From UBA7359 sp964523895 (lineage in GTDB: Bacteria > Pseudomonadota > Gammaproteobacteria > Eutrophobiales > Eutrophobiaceae): a stretch of 64,000 nucleotides of DNA. The stretch is from contig CAZGBJ010000012.1 of assembly GCA_964523895.1 (NCBI GenBank), positions 1 through 64,000 of the forward strand, in the 5' to 3' direction. Positions 61,284 through 64,000 of this stretch are shown here, in pieces. The position numbers were made by a program, and so were the translations under genes. A model generated the notes under the pieces. The model saw nothing but the letters and a program-made list of their open reading frames with translations, searched no databases and was not told where the DNA came from. Each line of letters opens with the position of its first letter. Position 1 is the stretch's first letter.

Positions 61284-61351
61284 GGTATCACGGGTATTAG
61301 CTTGTAGGAAGTGCTAAATTCGCGGAAAATAACTAAAAAAACGATATTAAT

Positions 61352-62764
61352 ATGTCTATAAAACGTTCCTCCATTCACGGTCAGTGGTCTTCTCGCTGGG
61401 CCTTCATTCTCGCTGCGACAGGCTCAGCTGTTGGTCTTGGCAATATTTGGCGATTCCCCTATTTAACCGGTGAAAATGGTGGTGGTGCATTCGTCCTGGT
61501 TTATCTGGCATGTGTCGCTGTTGTGGGAATACCCATATTGATGGCTGAGATTCTATTAGGTCGTCGTGGACGACAAAGTCCGATTAATACAATGAGCACT
61601 CTGGCAGAAGAAGAAGGTTTGAGTCGACATTGGCAACTGCTTGGCTGGATGGGAGTGATAGCGGGTTTTATCATTCTGTCTTATTACAGTGTTATTGCAG
61701 GATGGACTCTAGCCTACATATTCAGAACGGGTTCGGGTCTTTTTGTCGATGCAGATGCCTCATTAACGAAACAGATATTTACCGAATTTATTTCTGATCC
61801 TGAAAAATTATTGGCATGGCATACAAGCTTTATATTAATAACCGTCATTGTTGTTTCGCGTGGTGTAAAGAATGGTCTTGAACAGGCAGTTAAATTTTTA
61901 ATGCCAGCGTTGTTTATCTTGCTTTTAATCATGGTTGGTTATGCTATGAGTACCGAGAAATTTGTTGAAGGTATCAGCTATTTATTCGTACCTGACTTTG
62001 ATCGTTTAGCAGATAAGAATTTTTTCTCAGATATCTTCTTGCCTGCTTTGGGACAGGCATTTTTTAGTTTGAGTATTGGTATGGGTGCTATCATGATCTA
62101 CGGTTCCTACTTATCGCAAAAATCATCGATAACGTTTAATTGTTTTACCATTGCTATTGCAGATACCTCTGTTGCACTTCTGGCCGGCATTGCAATTTTT
62201 CCTATCGTGTTTACTTATGGTCTCGAACCGGCAGGTGGTCCGGGATTAATATTTATTTCCTTGCCAATTGCTTTTGGACAAATGCCTTTTGGTACTTTTT
62301 TTGGAACCCTGTTTTTTATATTATTATTATTCGCAGCCTGGACTTCTGCTATTTCCTTGCTTGAACCTGCCGTGACCTGGTTAGTTGAAAATAAAAATAT
62401 GACTCGTTTAAAAGCCACAGTATTGTCGGGTATTATTGCCTGGGGACTTGGTTTAGTGACGGTATTGTCTTTTAATATTTGGGCATTTTCTTTCCCCTTT
62501 GCTGGCTCGATCAAAGAGAACGGGATGTTTGATATATTTGATATTTTGACATCAAATATTATGTTGCCGTTAGGTGGTTTACTAGTCGCTATCTTTGTGG
62601 CCTGGAAGATGTCCAGAACATCAACAGTCGAAGAGCTAGGGCTAGGTGACAGTACTGCATATAGAGCATGGCATTTTGCTGTTCGTTATATTGCACCTTT
62701 TGGAGTGATTATTATATTTCTAAATGCGATAGGTTTTTTCAAACTGCTGAGCCTGAGTAATTAA
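61352..62764 (+). CDS. Sodium-dependent transporter, NSS (LeuT/MhsT) family
   Basis: 470 residues with about eleven transmembrane helices. The first helix has the NSS signature GSAVGLGNIWRFPYLTGENGGGAFVLVYL, which holds sodium and substrate ligands. Further motifs are GQAFFSLSIGMGAIMIYGSYLS and EPAVTWLVENKNM. The family imports amino acids with Na+. The substrate cannot be set from sequence. Stands alone ahead of ratA. Confidence 0.92.
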   Translation: MSIKRSSIHGQWSSRWAFILAATGSAVGLGNIWRFPYLTGENGGGAFVLVYLACVAVVGIPILMAEILLGRRGRQSPINTMSTLAEEEGLSRHWQLLGWMGVIAGFIILSYYSVIAGWTLAYIFRTGSGLFVDADASLTKQIFTEFISDPEKLLAWHTSFILITVIVVSRGVKNGLEQAVKFLMPALFILLLIMVGYAMSTEKFVEGISYLFVPDFDRLADKNFFSDIFLPALGQAFFSLSIGMGAIMIYGSYLSQKSSITFNCFTIAIADTSVALLAGIAIFPIVFTYGLEPAGGPGLIFISLPIAFGQMPFGTFFGTLFFILLLFAAWTSAISLLEPAVTWLVENKNMTRLKATVLSGIIAWGLGLVTVLSFNIWAFSFPFAGSIKENGMFDIFDILTSNIMLPLGGLLVAIFVAWKMSRTSTVEELGLGDSTAYRAWHFAVRYIAPFGVIIIFLNAIGFFKLLSLSN

Positions 62765-62776
62765 ATCTATTTAATA

Positions 62777-63214
62777 ATGACGAAAATAAGTAAGCAAGCT
62801 AATGTTGCATACAGTGCCAGGCAAATGTATGCACTAGTTAACGATATTAAATCTTATCCTGAATTTCTTCCATGGTGTACTGAAGCAAATATGCTGGAAG
62901 AAAAAAGTAATTCTTTAATCGCATCTGTATCAATTTCATTAGGTAAGATTAAACAAAGTTTTACCACTGAGAATACAATGGAAGCTGATACTTCAATTAG
63001 TATGAAACTTGTGAAAGGCCCATTTAAAGAACTAAATGGTCATTGGCAATTTTATGATGATGCTAATGGTGGGTGTTCCGTATCATTAGATATGCAGTTT
63101 GAATTTAAAAATAAAATTATGAAACATACACTAGGCACAGCTTTTAAAAAAATTACGGCTTCTTTAGTTGATGCCTTTGTCGAAAGAGCACGGGTTGTTT
63201 ATGGCACAGAATGA
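62777..63214 (+). CDS. ratA: RatA/Coq10-like START-domain protein
   Basis: 145 residues over one START/polyketide-cyclase-like domain (ANVAYSARQMYALVNDIKSYPEFLPWCTEANMLEE, MKLVKGPFKELNGHWQF). In E. coli RatA was described as inhibiting 70S ribosome assembly; homologous Coq10 proteins bind ubiquinone, so the main role is debated. Overlaps rnfH by 14 bases, and bamE lies convergent behind them, the conserved gammaproteobacterial order. Confidence 0.93.
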   Translation: MTKISKQANVAYSARQMYALVNDIKSYPEFLPWCTEANMLEEKSNSLIASVSISLGKIKQSFTTENTMEADTSISMKLVKGPFKELNGHWQFYDDANGGCSVSLDMQFEFKNKIMKHTLGTAFKKITASLVDAFVERARVVYGTE

Positions 63215-63488
63215 GACAATTACTATTGAACTCATTTATATAAAACCAGGAAATCAAAGTAGCCTAAGTCTTGATTTAGTTAAAGGAAGTAATATAAATC
63301 AGGCAATTCACTTGTCTGGTTTATTGGAACGTTTTCCCGAGATTGATCTGGCAGTAAATAAAGTTGGTATATTCAGTAAAATACAGAAACTCGATACTGT
63401 TTTGCATTCAGGTGATCGAATAGAAATTTATCGTCCATTACAAGCTGATCCGAAAGAAGCCAGACGTCAGCGAGCAAAAAAGAAGTAA
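63201..63488 (+). CDS. rnfH: RnfH-family ubiquitin-like protein
   Basis: 95 residues from ATG 63201, which overlaps ratA by 14 bases. An in-frame start at 63168 would add a tail inside ratA with no ribosome site. The beta-grasp RnfH family is recognised by AQNETITIELIYIKP, LERFPEIDLAVNKVGIFSK and LHSGDRIEIYRPLQADPKEARRQRAKK. Function unclear; the name comes from association with rnf genes in some species. Confidence 0.93.
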   Translation: MAQNETITIELIYIKPGNQSSLSLDLVKGSNINQAIHLSGLLERFPEIDLAVNKVGIFSKIQKLDTVLHSGDRIEIYRPLQADPKEARRQRAKKK

Positions 63489-63494
63489 GATATA

Positions 63495-63956
63495 TTATTC
63501 GCCAGGAGTTACCTTGTCCCACAAGCGACCAAAGAAACCTTTTTCTTCTTTTGTTGATTCCGGCACAATTATCGCCTCATCTTCAGTCACTATTTCATTT
63601 TCTTTTCTGGGAACATTAGAAGTTTCTATATCACCGGAAACATGGGTCAATTTTTCATCTTCGAAATGAAGCGTGATATGACGCTGTTCTCTTACACCCC
63701 CACCTTCCTGAAAGCTGAATATATATTCCCAACGCTCATTATGAAAAGGGTCTATTATGACAGGCGTACCCATTATGAATTTCACTTGATTCATATCCAT
63801 GCCGGGTTTTAGTTTATTGATCATGTCTTGCTCGATGACATTACCTTGTTGGATATCTATTTTATAGAGTAAAGGTAGATTGTAGCCGCCATCAAAGCTA
63901 CGACTACACGCAGCAAGGATAATCAGGGAAAGACAGAATAGGACTATATTTTTCAT
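63495..63956 (-). CDS. bamE: Outer membrane protein assembly factor BamE
   Basis: 153 residues from ATG 63956, which opens with a lipoprotein signal (MKNIVLFCLSLIILAAC); a longer frame to 63983 has no benefit. BamE stabilises the BamABCDE complex that inserts beta-barrel proteins. The SmpA/OmlA motif VIEQDMINKLKPGMDMNQVKFIMGTPVIIDPFHNERWEYIFSF is intact. The extra C-terminal acidic tail (~115-150) is common in this family. It is convergent to rnfH. Confidence 0.95.
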   Translation of the reverse strand: MKNIVLFCLSLIILAACSRSFDGGYNLPLLYKIDIQQGNVIEQDMINKLKPGMDMNQVKFIMGTPVIIDPFHNERWEYIFSFQEGGGVREQRHITLHFEDEKLTHVSGDIETSNVPRKENEIVTEDEAIIVPESTKEEKGFFGRLWDKVTPGE

Positions 63957-64000
63957 GTTGATGAATTGATATTTTGAAAACAATTAATGTTCAGATTTAA

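Noticed and set aside
1..64000. CRISPR arrays, tRNA clusters or an integrated prophage
   Set aside because: No regular spacer-repeat array, cloverleaf tRNA or phage structural gene was seen; DUF1353 and the Gp49-like toxin are single phage-type genes only.

Overview
The window is AT-rich chromosomal DNA, most likely from a marine-type gammaproteobacterium. The evidence is the smpB/ssrA and ratA-rnfH-bamE neighbourhood, ttcA, yajQ, a DUF3301-apbE pair, srkA, and a tmRNA tag of ANEDNYALAA, one residue swap from the Escherichia coli tag. A complete proteobacterial dedicated sortase (PDS) locus also fits that group. Species cannot be named from sequence alone. Gene content is mostly chromosomal housekeeping, with several accessory islands. 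I saw no rRNA, tRNA, CRISPR array, prophage or full insertion sequence.

Layout. 1-7.1 kb: the end of a giant repeat adhesin, then a TolC-like protein, two HlyD-type adaptors and a site-2-protease/HlyD fusion, with no ABC or RND pump in view. 7.2-15.4 kb: a small lipoprotein, a KefB/C-type antiporter, a Rap1a/Tai-like protein, ttcA, an M50 protease, two MscS-type channels and an EamA exporter preceded by a leader/attenuator-like region. 15.7-23.7 kb: the PDS locus (YyaL-like protein, class GN sortase, VIT/VWA target, PdsO on the minus strand; PdsR and PdsS on the plus strand). 24.6-31.5 kb: two paralogous cyclic-nucleotide-binding/rhodanese/coiled-coil proteins flanking a formaldehyde-activating-enzyme homologue that lacks the usual catalytic histidine. 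31.5-44.6 kb: PHP phosphoesterase, yajQ, apbE, an M15 peptidase, an MsbA-like ABC exporter, srkA, a Sel1-repeat protein, a HigBA-type toxin-antitoxin unit, mltF, an endonuclease-I-like protein and egtD. 44.8-51 kb: an AddB/AddA-like nuclease-helicase pair. 51-55.7 kb: small genes, then a minus-strand three-gene cluster whose two effector-like proteins share an unusual N-terminal domain. 56.4-64 kb: ssrA, smpB, an HDOD protein, a kinase-HDOD-GAF fusion, a Na+ symporter, ratA, rnfH and bamE.

How parts work together. The PDS genes form a self-contained unit: PdsS/PdsR sense and regulate, the sortase processes the VIT/VWA protein, and PdsO is the OmpA-like partner. ssrA and smpB act together in trans-translation. 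The AddB-like and AddA-like proteins probably form one recombination nuclease. The first five genes look like a secretion unit for the adhesin.

Structure beyond genes. A dispersed intergenic element has two successive hairpins whose loops are conserved while their stems covary (7.6, 21.6, 56.2 and 56.3 kb, with a diverged copy at 61.1 kb). A 180-bp element with 19-bp terminal inverted repeats sits in frame inside the sortase target gene. The toxin-antitoxin unit is bounded by 17-bp inverted repeats. The most novel-looking coding system is the 53.3-55.7 kb cluster.
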